In this document: piece after piece, positions 53,128 to 61,651 of the stretch
How positions within the stretch are numbered: the first letter of the stretch is position 1
How the letters are laid out: every line of letters starts with the position of its first letter
From: Altererythrobacter lutimaris
Lineage (GTDB): Bacteria > Pseudomonadota > Alphaproteobacteria > Sphingomonadales > Sphingomonadaceae
DNA: 64,000 bases
Assembly: GCF_013371495.1 (NCBI RefSeq)
Contig: NZ_JABWTA010000001.1
Span: 558,001 to 622,000 of the forward strand
Direction: 5' to 3'
Notes under the pieces: generated by a model
The model's database searches: none
What the model was told of the DNA's origin: nothing
What the model saw: the letters and a program-made list of their open reading frames with translations, nothing else
Made by a program: the position numbers and the translations under genes

Positions 53128-53324
53128 AGCTTTGGTCCTCATGATCGCGTGCCGGACTCGTGGGTCCTCTTCGAAAGAGCGTTCAGACTATTCGCGAGAG
53201 AGTTAACAGAGCGTTCTCCAAAAGTGGTTTAATTCGAGTTACGCACGACAATCTGCCGCATTTGCGAGGCATGAGGAGCAACTTCACTTGGCGTTCACGC
53301 AGGCGGTGGTTATAGGCTGACCCC

Positions 53325-54143
53325 ATGACGACTGAATCCCGCAAATTGGCGCCTCAGGGCGTGTCTCGTATGGTTCTTGGTGCGCTGCTGGCCGGCGCGA
53401 CAACACTGACCGCTGGCTGTGCCGGCAGGGGCGGCGGCGACGAGGATGTCGCCTACGTCGCGCGCGACGTGGAAACGCTCTACTCAGAAGCGAAATCGCG
53501 GCTCGATCGCGGGAATACGCAGCTTGCGGCGGCGCTGTTCGACGAAGTGGAGCGCCAGCACCCTTATTCGCCATGGGCGCGCCGGGCTCAGCTGATGAGT
53601 GCGTTCAGCTATTATGTGGCGCAGGATTATAACAAGTCGATCCAGAGCTCGCGGCGTTTCCTGTCGATCCACCCGGGTAACCGCGATGCGCCTTATGCGT
53701 ACTACCTGATCGCGCTGTCATTTTACGAGCAGATCAGCGATGTGCAGCGCGACCAGAAGATTACCGAGCAAGCGCGCACTGCGCTGACCGAAGTCAACCG
53801 CCGCTTCCCGCAAAGCGAATATGCAGCCGATGCGCGGCTGAAGCTTGACCTGGTCAACGATCACCTGGCGGGCAAGGAAATGGAGATCGGCCGCTTTTAT
53901 GCGCGTTCTGGCCGCTGGCTCGCGGCGCAATTGCGCTTCCAGAATGTGGTGGACGAGTATCAGACGACCAGCCACGCGCCTGAAGCGCTCTATCGCCTGA
54001 CGGAAAGCAGCCTTGCGCTGGGCGTGCCTCAGGAAGCGGTGAAATATGCCGCAGTTCTCGGCGCGAACTATCCGGGCACAGAGTGGTACGAGAAGGCATT
54101 CGAGCTGATCGACGACCACGCGTCGGGCGTTACAGCCATCTGA
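53325..54143 (+). CDS. bamD: Outer membrane protein assembly factor BamD
   Basis: Lipoprotein of the BAM complex that folds beta-barrel proteins into the outer membrane. 272 residues. Signal peptide with lipobox LTAGC, Cys at residue 32, then about five TPR-like units (YSEAKSRLDRGNTQLAAALFDEVERQHPYSPWARRAQLMSAFSYY; QISDVQRDQKITEQA; NRRFPQSEYAADARLKLDL). In Sphingomonadales bamD is usually followed by recN and ligA. Here they resume only 7.5 kb later, at 61.6 kb. Confidence 0.95.
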   Translation: MTTESRKLAPQGVSRMVLGALLAGATTLTAGCAGRGGGDEDVAYVARDVETLYSEAKSRLDRGNTQLAAALFDEVERQHPYSPWARRAQLMSAFSYYVAQDYNKSIQSSRRFLSIHPGNRDAPYAYYLIALSFYEQISDVQRDQKITEQARTALTEVNRRFPQSEYAADARLKLDLVNDHLAGKEMEIGRFYARSGRWLAAQLRFQNVVDEYQTTSHAPEALYRLTESSLALGVPQEAVKYAAVLGANYPGTEWYEKAFELIDDHASGVTAI

Positions 54144-54274
54144 TCCGCCTGAAAGCGCTTTGACCGGTTTCACCCGCGAACCGGGCCACTTTTCCATTCA
54201 TTCCGAAATGGCGGCTTTTGCCGGACCCTTTTCGCGCTTGCTGCGTTCAATGTGCGCGGGCCGGGCCCCTCTGG

Positions 54275-54306
54275 CAGGTGTGAAGAGCGAATTCGCTCGG
54301 CACCTG
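54275..54306. repeat. Nested palindrome upstream of nhaA
   Basis: CAGGTG-tgaa-GAGCGAATTCGCTC-gg-CACCTG. The inner 14 bases (54285-54298) are a perfect palindrome and the outer six-base arms also pair. It could be an operator or form a hairpin at the 5' end of the nhaA leader. No T-run follows, so it is not a classic bamD terminator. Confidence 0.55.
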
Positions 54307-54310
54307 TGAT

Positions 54311-54481
54311 GTCGGACCGCATCGGATTGTCGATGCGCATCGGGGCCTACGCCACTCGCGAAAGCCCAACCAGCAACGAGTTTCGCGCATCAACCTTCCG
54401 ATCGGTAAGAACTACCAGAACCGGCGCGATGTGGAGAAAATTTCCGCATTGTACCGGCTCTGACAAAGGGAAGGTTTTTCC
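54311..54481 (+). promoter_or_regulatory. Long structured nhaA leader, possible cation riboswitch
   Basis: No ORF of quality lies here. Pairing elements: GCATCG / CGATGC (54319-54336), GGGC / GCCC (54343-54367), and an alternative pairing of CGCGAAA (54357-54363) with TTTCGCG (54381-54387), plus palindrome CCGATCGG (54398-54405). Mutually exclusive helices upstream of nhaA recall the nhaA-I and nhaA-II RNA motifs, described as lithium-sensing riboswitches controlling cation exporters. I cannot verify their consensus here. Confidence 0.35.
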
Positions 54482-55711
54482 ATGGTCAAGGCAATTGCCC
54501 CCATGCTGCGCGATTTCATGCAGAAAGAAAGCGCAGGCGGGATAGTCCTCATTTTTGCAGCTCTGGCTGCTCTCGTCGTCGCAAACACACCGCTCAATGC
54601 GGCTTACAAAGCGTGGCTCGATATACCGATTGTCGCAGGGTTCGGCGGCTTTGTGATCGACAAGCCTCTGCTGCTGTGGGTCAATGACGGCCTAATGGCG
54701 GTGTTCTTCTTCCTCATCGGCCTGGAAGTGAAGCGCGAAGTCATGGAAGGTCAGCTCTCAAGCTGGAACAAGGCTTCGCTGCCGCTAGTCGCAGCGATTG
54801 GCGGCATGGCGATCCCGGCGGTCATCTATCTCGCGATCAATGCAGGCACCCCGGAAAACCAGGCGGGCTGGGCGATCCCGGCGGCGACTGACATCGCCTT
54901 CGCGCTGGGTATTCTCGCATTGCTGGGACCGCGCGTTCCGGTGGCTCTCAAAGCCTTGCTGCTAGCGATAGCCGTGATCGATGACATTGGCGCGATCACG
55001 ATCATCGCGCTGTTCTACACCGGAGAGATCAACACCGGATATCTCGCCATGGGCGGCGCCGTATTCGTCGTGATGCTGCTGGTGGGCCGGATGAAGGTCC
55101 CCTCGGCCATTCCCTATGTCCTCCTCGCGATCCTGATGTGGGCCTTTGTGCTCAAATCGGGCGTTCACGCGACGCTGGCAGGCGTAGCCGCTGCGCTGAC
55201 TGTGCCCTTGGTGGCGCATAAGGGTGAGCGCTTGCTGGAGCATATGGAGCACGCGCTTCACCCCTGGGTTGCTTTCCTTGTCATTCCGATTTTCGGTTTC
55301 GCCAATGCGGGCGTATATTTGCTCGGATTGAACCCGGCTGACCTGCTGGCACCATTGCCACTGGGCATTGCGCTGGGCCTGCTGATCGGCAAGCAGATCG
55401 GCATTTTCGGCTTTGCTTGGCTCGCTGTGAAGAGCGGTATGGCGAGCCTGCCCGATCAAGTGAACTGGCGCCAGATTCACGGGCTTTCGCTGTTTGCCGC
55501 GATCGGCTTCACCATGAGCCTGTTTATCGGCAATCTGGCCTTCGCGAGCCCCGAGCAAGTCGATGCTGTAAAACTCGGCGTTCTGTCCGGCTCGACCATC
55601 GCAGCAATTGCTGGCTTCTTCCTGCTGAAATCGGCTCTGCCGGATGAGGCCGAGAGCGAAACGCAGGCGGACACCGCAAGCGATGACACGCTAGCAAAGG
55701 CCGCTGCATGA
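54482..55711 (+). CDS. nhaA: Na+/H+ antiporter NhaA
   Basis: Exports Na+ (or Li+) in exchange for H+, controlling cytoplasmic pH and salt. 409 residues, with about 12 transmembrane helices. The ion-binding Asp pair is D167-D168 in VIDDIGAI, matching D163/D164 of E. coli NhaA. NDGLMAVFFFLIGLEVKRE (helix II-III) and PAATDIAFALGILALLG (helix IV with the T/A-x-D) are conserved. Preceded by GGGAAGG. A terminator follows at 55748. Fits a marine or brackish lifestyle. Confidence 0.96.
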   Translation: MVKAIAPMLRDFMQKESAGGIVLIFAALAALVVANTPLNAAYKAWLDIPIVAGFGGFVIDKPLLLWVNDGLMAVFFFLIGLEVKREVMEGQLSSWNKASLPLVAAIGGMAIPAVIYLAINAGTPENQAGWAIPAATDIAFALGILALLGPRVPVALKALLLAIAVIDDIGAITIIALFYTGEINTGYLAMGGAVFVVMLLVGRMKVPSAIPYVLLAILMWAFVLKSGVHATLAGVAAALTVPLVAHKGERLLEHMEHALHPWVAFLVIPIFGFANAGVYLLGLNPADLLAPLPLGIALGLLIGKQIGIFGFAWLAVKSGMASLPDQVNWRQIHGLSLFAAIGFTMSLFIGNLAFASPEQVDAVKLGVLSGSTIAAIAGFFLLKSALPDEAESETQADTASDDTLAKAAA

Positions 55712-55744
55712 TGGCCTGACAGGCGTTTATTGCCACATTGAAAC

Positions 55745-55784
55745 GAGAGGGCGCGTTGCCATTGGCGGCGCGCCCTTTTTGCTG
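55745..55784 (+). terminator. Terminator after nhaA (copy 1 of a duplicated 40-bp sequence)
   Basis: Stem GGGCGCG / CGCGCCC, loop TTGCCATTGGCGG, then TTTTT. The 40-base stretch is matched at 36 of 40 positions by 61592-61631, including the loop core TTGCCATTGG, which has no structural reason to be conserved. This marks a duplicated element flanking the accessory block 55.8-61.6 kb. Confidence 0.9.
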
Positions 55785-55886
55785 GATTGACCCTCGTCGC
55801 AGCGTCAGTTTGCGTACGGCGATGGGCTGCGTCAACGCATCTGAGCGTGGTACTCTAAATACCGCCAACGACCCAATAACTGACGC

Positions 55887-57470
55887 TCAAAGGTTCCCCA
55901 GATCGAGAATGCGGTGCGGCCGCAGGTTTTGGCGAAAGCGTTGGTCATGGGTAATGCAAATGATCGCACCATCGTAACTCGAAAGTGCTTCCTCGAGCAT
56001 TTCGACCGAGGCAATATCAAGGTGATTAGTTGGTTCATCAAGGACAAGTGCATAGGGCGCGGTCTCGCCCGAAAACAGGCATGCGAGTGCTAAGCGTACT
56101 TTCTCTCCTCCCGATAAGCTTGCCACGATCCGATCGCCCCAAACAGACCGGAAGCCGAACCGAGCCAATGCAGCATGCAATGCGTTCGGGTCGAGTGCCT
56201 CATTGAGCCTTTGCATAGCTTGCAGCGCAGTTTCCTCAGGATGGAGCAATTCGAGATGCTGGTCGAGAAACCCCACCGATGCTTTGTCTATCTCAACGGA
56301 GCCAATTGCGGGATTGTCCATCCCGGATAAGAAGCGCGCCAGAGTGCTTTTTCCGCTACCGTTCGGCCCACAAATCAAAATGCGTTCAGGCCCGATAATC
56401 GTGAAGTCAAGCGGACCAAAAAGCTGTCGGCCAGCGGCTTTGGCGCAAAGCCCCTTGGCCTTGAGAACCACTCGACTGGCTGACAGATGAGAGAGGGGCA
56501 ATTCGATGCGGATTGGCGTGACCTTTGCAACATCACTCGCGGCCTTTTCCTGTGCCCGCGCCGCATGCTCTAACCGGTCGCCACCCACTGCACGATTGCG
56601 AGCTAATGTCGCCTGCGCGCGTTCTTTTTTTGCATTGATTTCAAGCCGGGAGTGGTCTCGACGCATGGCCGATTGTCTGCCTTGCCGATCACGGCTTTGT
56701 TGTTTCTCAACGCTCGCCTGACGGGCCCTTTGTGCGCTCGCCACGTCGGCGCGCGCCTTTTCAAATGCTTGATTGGCGCGCTCGCGCTCAGCCTCCCGAG
56801 CTTCTTCGAAAACATCCCATCCACCCGAAACGCAAAAGGTTCCCAGAGGAGACAACTCGATGATGCGATCAACGTTTTCCAATAAGTCGCGATCGTGAGT
56901 GGCGACGAACACCGGGCCATCCCAGCTTTCAAGCAGGGAATAGACGAAAGCACGGCCATCCGTGTCGAGATCATTGGTAGGCTCATCCAGCAAGAGAATG
57001 TCGGGTTGGCGGATAAGCAGTGCAGCAGTCTTTAGCCGGTTTCGCTCACCCCCACTTAGCTGTTCAACCTTCCGAGTAAGGTCGAGGGCCTCTAGGCCAC
57101 AAACCGACATCGCTTGATTGAGCTGGCTCGAAACGTTCCAATCGACAGCATCGAAGTCCGCTTCCAGCGGCGATCCACTTTCAAATCGGTTCTGAATCTC
57201 CAGTTGCGCTTCAACCCCCAAGGCCTGCGCGACGCTAGTGCCCTCTGGAAAGGGCCTCTGATGCATGAGGGCTGGGATTCCGTCGAGATTGATCGACCCG
57301 GACATGGGTGCGATGTCCCCCGCGATAGTTCTCATCAGCGTCGTTTTGCCACAGCCATTGCGGCCGACCAGACCAACTGTCTCGTGCGCGATCGTTGCGG
57401 TTATTTCAGGCACCAACACCGACCCATCAGATGCTGCAAGAACGACGCGATCAAGGAGAACATGAGACAT
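55887..57470 (-). CDS. ABC-F family ATPase
   Basis: 527-residue soluble protein with two ABC ATPase domains and no membrane segment. Domain 1 (1-240): GRNGCGKTTL, LSGGERNRL, LLLDEPTNDLD. Domain 2 (about 320-527): GPNGSGKSTL, LSGGEKVRLALA, VLDEPTNHLD. A charged coiled linker joins them (AEREREN-type and QQSRDRQGRQSAMRRDHSRLE). ABC-F proteins act on the ribosomal E-site, in translation control or antibiotic resistance. The subfamily is not clear, but the second position in an accessory block suggests a resistance-type role. Single gene, oppositely oriented to nhaA and to the genes after it. Confidence 0.9.
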   Translation of the reverse strand: MSHVLLDRVVLAASDGSVLVPEITATIAHETVGLVGRNGCGKTTLMRTIAGDIAPMSGSINLDGIPALMHQRPFPEGTSVAQALGVEAQLEIQNRFESGSPLEADFDAVDWNVSSQLNQAMSVCGLEALDLTRKVEQLSGGERNRLKTAALLIRQPDILLLDEPTNDLDTDGRAFVYSLLESWDGPVFVATHDRDLLENVDRIIELSPLGTFCVSGGWDVFEEAREAERERANQAFEKARADVASAQRARQASVEKQQSRDRQGRQSAMRRDHSRLEINAKKERAQATLARNRAVGGDRLEHAARAQEKAASDVAKVTPIRIELPLSHLSASRVVLKAKGLCAKAAGRQLFGPLDFTIIGPERILICGPNGSGKSTLARFLSGMDNPAIGSVEIDKASVGFLDQHLELLHPEETALQAMQRLNEALDPNALHAALARFGFRSVWGDRIVASLSGGEKVRLALACLFSGETAPYALVLDEPTNHLDIASVEMLEEALSSYDGAIICITHDQRFRQNLRPHRILDLGNL

Positions 57471-57615
57471 ATGGAGCCCTTCAATTCGGTCTTGGCAGGA
57501 TTACGGAAAACATGTCTTGGGCTAGCTAGGGATAGTCACAATTAGACCCAGTAAGAAAATTCCCACCTTCGGGCTCCAGCGACAGTATATTTCAAGCGTA
57601 GCGCCGAATGATGGA

Positions 57616-57673
57616 TGTAGAAAATATTTGACATCTGATGGGGTGTCGTTATGTATGTAGAAGATATTTTACA
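57616..57673 (+). promoter_or_regulatory. Promoter with twin 18-bp operators for the membrane protein-XRE pair
   Basis: Two copies of TGTAGAAnATATTTnACA, at 57616-57633 (TGTAGAAAATATTTGACA) and 57656-57673 (TGTAGAAGATATTTTACA), 40 bases apart. Each is a partial palindrome (TGTAnAA..TTnTACA). The -35 TTGACA (57628-57633) forms the end of copy 1, and ATGTAT (57651-57656), 17 bases on, is the -10 abutting copy 2. AGGAGC follows, then the ATG at 57686. A dimeric regulator at both sites would occlude the promoter. The XRE protein at 58091 is the obvious candidate. Confidence 0.8.
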
Positions 57674-57685
57674 TAGGAGCAAATT

Positions 57686-58087
57686 ATGTCATTCCGAGAA
57701 CGCGCCGCATGGGTGATGGGCTTTACACTTATCCTAACCGGTGGATACTATCTCAAGCTCGTGATTGGTGATGGAGTGTCCCCATCATCTGCGGCCTTTC
57801 CGTTTGTCATAGGCGTTACAATCTTGTCGATTGCAGCGCAGGTGGTACTCGCTGCGTTATCACCTCGCGAAGCCTCGAGCCCTGTCGATGAGCGCGAACG
57901 GTTGGTGATCCAAAAGGCTGCCAACTTTTCATCCTATGTGTTGGCAACCGGTGTAGTTGTAGCCCTTGGCATTTTTATGGTCTCCGAAGTTGGGATGCAG
58001 CTATTTAACCTCGCGCTCATATCGCTCATTCTCGCGAAGATTGCCGAATACGGCGCCCAGATTTTTCTTCTGCGTTCGAGAGTGTGA
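57686..58087 (+). CDS. Small polytopic membrane protein paired with XRE regulator
   Basis: 133 residues with four hydrophobic segments: about 8-25, 38-58, 78-102 (SSYVLATGVVVALGIFM) and 103-125 (LFNLALISLILAKIAEY). A charged loop DERERLVIQKAANF lies between helices 2 and 3, as in DUF2178-like membrane proteins. It ends three bases before the XRE gene. A membrane protein plus a 65-75-residue XRE regulator is a recurring two-gene unit in bacteria, often acting as a sensor pair. The AT-richer leader contrasts with the backbone. Confidence 0.75.
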   Translation: MSFRERAAWVMGFTLILTGGYYLKLVIGDGVSPSSAAFPFVIGVTILSIAAQVVLAALSPREASSPVDERERLVIQKAANFSSYVLATGVVVALGIFMVSEVGMQLFNLALISLILAKIAEYGAQIFLLRSRV

Positions 58088-58090
58088 AAC

Positions 58091-58309
58091 GTGAGCAAAG
58101 CTCCTCCAATCACAAACCGCGTTCGTGAGTTGCGCGAAGCCCATGGCCAGATGAGCCAGGCAGCGTTGGGAGAGGCGGTCGGTGTCACGCGGCATACCAT
58201 CATTGCTATTGAGCAGTCTCGTTACTCGCCTAGCCTCGAAACTAGCTTTCGAATTGCGCGAGTTTTCAATGTAGGTTTGGAAGAAGTCTTTGGTTGGGAA
58301 GGTGACTAA
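58091..58309 (+). CDS. XRE family transcriptional regulator
   Basis: 72 residues, almost entirely one XRE helix-turn-helix: RVRELREAHGQMSQAALGEAVGVTRHTIIAIEQSRYSPSLETSFRIARVFNVGLEEVFGWEG. The IxxIExxRYxPSLxxxxxIAxxFxVxxEEVF pattern is that of the short YozG-type repressors. GTG start three bases after the membrane protein stop. Likely binds the twin operators at 57616-57673 and represses its own operon. Confidence 0.92.
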   Translation: MSKAPPITNRVRELREAHGQMSQAALGEAVGVTRHTIIAIEQSRYSPSLETSFRIARVFNVGLEEVFGWEGD

Positions 58310-58394
58310 GGCCCTGCCACGTCAGTGGGCAAGTTTACCCATTGGTGGCTTCGAGAGCTGGAGAAGCGCGAGCTGAGGTGATAAGTGGTTGGTC

Positions 58395-58763
58395 ATGAAA
58401 GTTTCGCCGAAATTGGAAGCACGCTTCAGTAATGTATTTCAGCCAGTCTTCTACTGGGGATTTGGAGCGTTTGAACTCCTTCTAGTTCTGTACACGATGT
58501 ATTTGGAGCTGGCGACTGGCACTGGACTGTCCCTGGTCTCGACGGTCCTTCCTTTAAGCGTAGCAATCGCCGTTATTTGGGCAGTGCTATCGGTGCTGAT
58601 CACGCTAGCTGTCTTGCGTTTCAAGAACAGACAGAGATCCCAACTTCCTAGCAGCTCCAGTCTCTTGATTGAGGCCACAAAGCAAATATGGATGCTCGTC
58701 CGGCTTGCGCCAAAGATCGGATCGGATCCTCCAGAGCGCTTGCATTCATCGCGTGAGTGCTGA
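58395..58763 (+). CDS. Two-helix membrane protein, weak support
   Basis: 122 residues from ATG 58395. Two hydrophobic segments near residues 22-40 (FGAFELLLVLYTMYL) and 50-75 (VLPLSVAIAVIWAVLSVLITLAVL), followed by a basic tail. The C-terminal 45 residues are low-quality and may not be conserved. No clear ribosome-binding site. It lies between the XRE gene and the AraC-type regulator, same strand. Could be a real lineage-specific protein or a chance ORF. Confidence 0.4.
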   Translation: MKVSPKLEARFSNVFQPVFYWGFGAFELLLVLYTMYLELATGTGLSLVSTVLPLSVAIAVIWAVLSVLITLAVLRFKNRQRSQLPSSSSLLIEATKQIWMLVRLAPKIGSDPPERLHSSREC

Positions 58764-58777
58764 ATTGATCCGCTCTT

Positions 58778-59818
58778 ATGCTCCCGCTCATTCCAACGCT
58801 TGCAGCTCTCGCCACATTTTTGGCTGTGCTGATGGGCGCATTCCTTATGCTTGTGCCATCGAGAATGCGACTAGCGAACATTGCGCTGGCACTCTTCCTG
58901 CTGGCAACCGCTGTCGATATCAGCGGCTGGTTCATGGGTGACTGGTGGGCGGCAAACCCTTCGATAGACCAGTTTCGTGTAGCAATTGCCTTTGCCCAAA
59001 TGCCGCTGTTCACTGGCTATATCTGGCTTAATTGCTTCCATCGCGAAGCCATCCATCCGCGCGATGCGCTTCACTTCCTGCCGGCTGTAGCGACGTTGGC
59101 AGCGGTAGCAGCAGATGTGTCGCTGCCTTACTTGCGCGCCCTTTTTGAGCTTCAATACGCGGCGTATATGGCGCTCGCGATCTATGCGCTTTGGCGCGTT
59201 CGAAGCGCAATGACCGAGCATTACACCGGGTCTTCGGCCAATTGGAACTGGCTCGCGGTCATTGTCGCCTGTTCGCTCGTCGCGCACACTCTGTTTGTCG
59301 TCAGGACGGTATTTGCTGCTGGCCTACACGCAGAACTCCTTCAGCCCCTTCAGACGACAGCGACTTGCCTAGTGCTTGCCATCACGGTCCTGTTTGCGCT
59401 TCAAGCCATGTTGAACCCCGGACTGTTCCGGACGCAGGATCGCTTGCTCGCATCTGTGTCAAATCCTGCCGATAATCACAGCCAAGGGGAGCAGGACCAG
59501 CGCTTGTTGGCGTTTATGGAGGAGCACAGGCCATATCTTGATCCTGACTTGTCCTTGGACAGACTCGCGCGTCGCAGCGGCGTCACCGCGAAGGAGATCT
59601 CGGTTTTGATCAATCAGCGTCACGGCGTCCATTTCTTCGATTTTATCAATCGCTACCGGATCGAACACGCCAAGCGCTTGCTGGTAGAGACCGACCAGAC
59701 TGTAACTGAAATTCTCTTCGCATCAGGGTTCAACGCGAAGTCATCGTTCAACAGCGCATTTCGCAAACATGCTAGTACGACACCTTCGATGTTCCGGAAA
59801 GAAAACGGTACAAAATAG
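58778..59818 (+). CDS. AraC family regulator with N-terminal membrane domain
   Basis: 346 residues. Residues 1-215 contain about seven hydrophobic segments (PLIPTLAALATFLAVLMGAFLML; IALALFLLATAVDISGWF; FTGYIWLNCF; ALHFLPAVATLAAVAA and others), a 7TM-like sensor. The C-terminal 100 residues are an AraC DNA-binding domain with both helix-turn-helix motifs: LSLDRLARRSGVTAKEISVLIN and VTEILFASGFNAKSSFNSAFRKHASTTPSMFRK. Such membrane-tethered AraC proteins often regulate the adjacent gene, here the serine hydrolase 87 bases downstream. Confidence 0.88.
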   Translation: MLPLIPTLAALATFLAVLMGAFLMLVPSRMRLANIALALFLLATAVDISGWFMGDWWAANPSIDQFRVAIAFAQMPLFTGYIWLNCFHREAIHPRDALHFLPAVATLAAVAADVSLPYLRALFELQYAAYMALAIYALWRVRSAMTEHYTGSSANWNWLAVIVACSLVAHTLFVVRTVFAAGLHAELLQPLQTTATCLVLAITVLFALQAMLNPGLFRTQDRLLASVSNPADNHSQGEQDQRLLAFMEEHRPYLDPDLSLDRLARRSGVTAKEISVLINQRHGVHFFDFINRYRIEHAKRLLVETDQTVTEILFASGFNAKSSFNSAFRKHASTTPSMFRKENGTK

Positions 59819-59905
59819 GTTCGACTTCGCGAAATCGGACGCTTGCCGGCTCAAACTGAGCCAGTTCCTCGCTGGTTAGAACAACCTGCTTAAAGGGAGC
59901 GCCCA

Positions 59906-61576
59906 GTGCCGCGGATTACCTTGATCATTGTGATGCTTTGCGCAGCGATTGTCGCTCTGTCACCTGCGCGCGCTGCAACCCCTGACTGGGCTGCAGTCGA
60001 TGCCTTGGTTGCACCATATGAGGGTAGTGACAGGCCCGGCATCAGTGTGGCGGTCATGATTGACGGTGAAGTCGTATATGAGCGCTACGCGGGCATGGCT
60101 GACCTCTCGCATGAAGTGCCGATCAGCTCTCATACGCGATTCAACATCGCATCGATCACGAAGCAGTTTACCGCATTCGCGATTATGCTGCTGGCGGACG
60201 AGGGCAAGCTCGCTCTCGATCAGGATGTGCGTGATTTCATTCCCGAGCTTCACGAACGGGCGACGCCAGTGACGATCCGGCATATGCTCGACCACACAAG
60301 CGGCCTGCGCGAGGTCAACAGCTTGCTTTTGCTCACCGGTGCGAACGAAGCAACGCCGGTCACGCAGGCCCGCTCACTCGATTTGATCTTGCGCCAGCGG
60401 GGCGAGAATTTTCCTGCAGGGCAGCGCCGTGAATACAGCAACACTGGCTACATTTTGCTCGCTGAGATTGTCGAAAGGGTATCAGGGCAACCTTTTCCGG
60501 ACTTTATGCAGGAACGGGTGTTCAAACCGCTTGGCATGGATCGCACCTTTGTGAATTCAGATTCTGAACGCATCACGGCTGGCCTTGCCTCCAGTTACCA
60601 GCCACGTGGAGACGGGTTTGCCCGGTCCAATCTCCTGAATTCTGATTACGGCGCGTCAGGCATCATCTCCAGCCCGCGCGATATGCTGCTTTGGGCCAAC
60701 GCCCTGGAAACCGGCATGATCGGAAATGCTGCGGTGCGAAACGCCTTCGACGCGCGCTCCACCTTGGCGGATGGAAGCAATGCAATCGGAGCCAACGGGC
60801 AGGAGTATCGCAAGTTTCGCGGGGTCGACACGTGGTCGCACGGCGGGACCAGCGGCGGCTACCGCAGCTTCCTGCTCCGAATTCCTGACGAGAAAATGGC
60901 GATTGCTGTCATGGGCAACCGTTCGGACTTCCTGAAAGCTGCGTTTGCATTCGACGTTGCCGGGGCCTTGCTCGCCGACCGTCTTGAGCCGGAGCCCTCG
61001 ACAGAATTCGCGCCGGAGACGCACGAGGAACTGGATCGCTATGTTGGTGATTACCGCTTGTTTGCAGGCATAGAATTCTCGGTACGTCGCGAGGGCGACA
61101 ACTTGACTGTCGCGCTGTTCGGCACGGACGGTGGCTTCGTCATGGAGCAAGTCGGTCGAGGCGAATTCATGTTCGATCCCGCGCGCGATCTGCGTTTCGT
61201 CTTTCGCGATTTCGAGAATGGACGGGCAAGTCAAATGCGTTGGACAGTCAGCGCAGACGGCTACATCCCTGCGCCTCGCGTGGACATGGTGCCTGTACCT
61301 AGCGGCCCGATTGATACCGCTGGAATAGCGGGTGTCTATTACAGTGACACGCTTCAGCATGCGATTGAAATCCAGGTGAAAGAAAACGCATTGTGGGTGC
61401 GCACCGGGGACGCTCTGTATGCTCAACTGGACCGCTATCAGCCTGACACATTCCGGCCAATTGGTCAGTCCCCGATACAGCGGCTTGAGTTTACTCGCGC
61501 AGATGGTGGAGCCGTCGCGGGTGTCCTCGTCTCGACGTCACTTGCGGACAATATTGAGTATCGAAGAATTAAGTGA
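59906..61576 (+). CDS. Exported class-C-type serine hydrolase (beta-lactamase family)
   Basis: 556 residues with a signal peptide (MPRITLIIVMLCAAIVALSPARAA). Penicillin-binding fold motifs: S83-x-x-K86 in IASITKQF, YSNTGY (YxN) near residue 175 and HGGTSGG (HxG) near residue 312. The last 200 residues are an extra beta-rich domain (VGDYRLFAGIEFSVRREGDN; GIAGVYYSDTLQHAIEI), typical of EstB/DD-peptidase-like members rather than true AmpC. Peptidase or esterase activity is more likely than antibiotic resistance. GTG start with AAGGGAG upstream. A duplicated terminator follows. Confidence 0.88.
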   Translation: MPRITLIIVMLCAAIVALSPARAATPDWAAVDALVAPYEGSDRPGISVAVMIDGEVVYERYAGMADLSHEVPISSHTRFNIASITKQFTAFAIMLLADEGKLALDQDVRDFIPELHERATPVTIRHMLDHTSGLREVNSLLLLTGANEATPVTQARSLDLILRQRGENFPAGQRREYSNTGYILLAEIVERVSGQPFPDFMQERVFKPLGMDRTFVNSDSERITAGLASSYQPRGDGFARSNLLNSDYGASGIISSPRDMLLWANALETGMIGNAAVRNAFDARSTLADGSNAIGANGQEYRKFRGVDTWSHGGTSGGYRSFLLRIPDEKMAIAVMGNRSDFLKAAFAFDVAGALLADRLEPEPSTEFAPETHEELDRYVGDYRLFAGIEFSVRREGDNLTVALFGTDGGFVMEQVGRGEFMFDPARDLRFVFRDFENGRASQMRWTVSADGYIPAPRVDMVPVPSGPIDTAGIAGVYYSDTLQHAIEIQVKENALWVRTGDALYAQLDRYQPDTFRPIGQSPIQRLEFTRADGGAVAGVLVSTSLADNIEYRRIK

Positions 61577-61591
61577 CCCTCACTTTGCACA

Positions 61592-61631
61592 GAAAGGGCG
61601 CATTGCCATTGGTGACGCGCCCTTTTTGCTG
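61592..61631 (+). terminator. Terminator after the serine hydrolase (copy 2 of the duplicated sequence)
   Basis: Stem GGGCGC / GCGCCC, loop around TTGCCATTGG, then TTTTT. 36 of 40 bases equal those of 55745-55784. It ends the transcript 16 bases after the hydrolase stop and lies 20 bases before recN. Confidence 0.88.
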
Positions 61632-61651
61632 CGCTAAGCGTTTCAGCATTC

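Noticed and set aside
54252..54545. 97-codon ORF in the bamD-nhaA gap
   Set aside because: It runs through the palindrome and across the nhaA start in another frame; Arg/Ser-rich random-like product.
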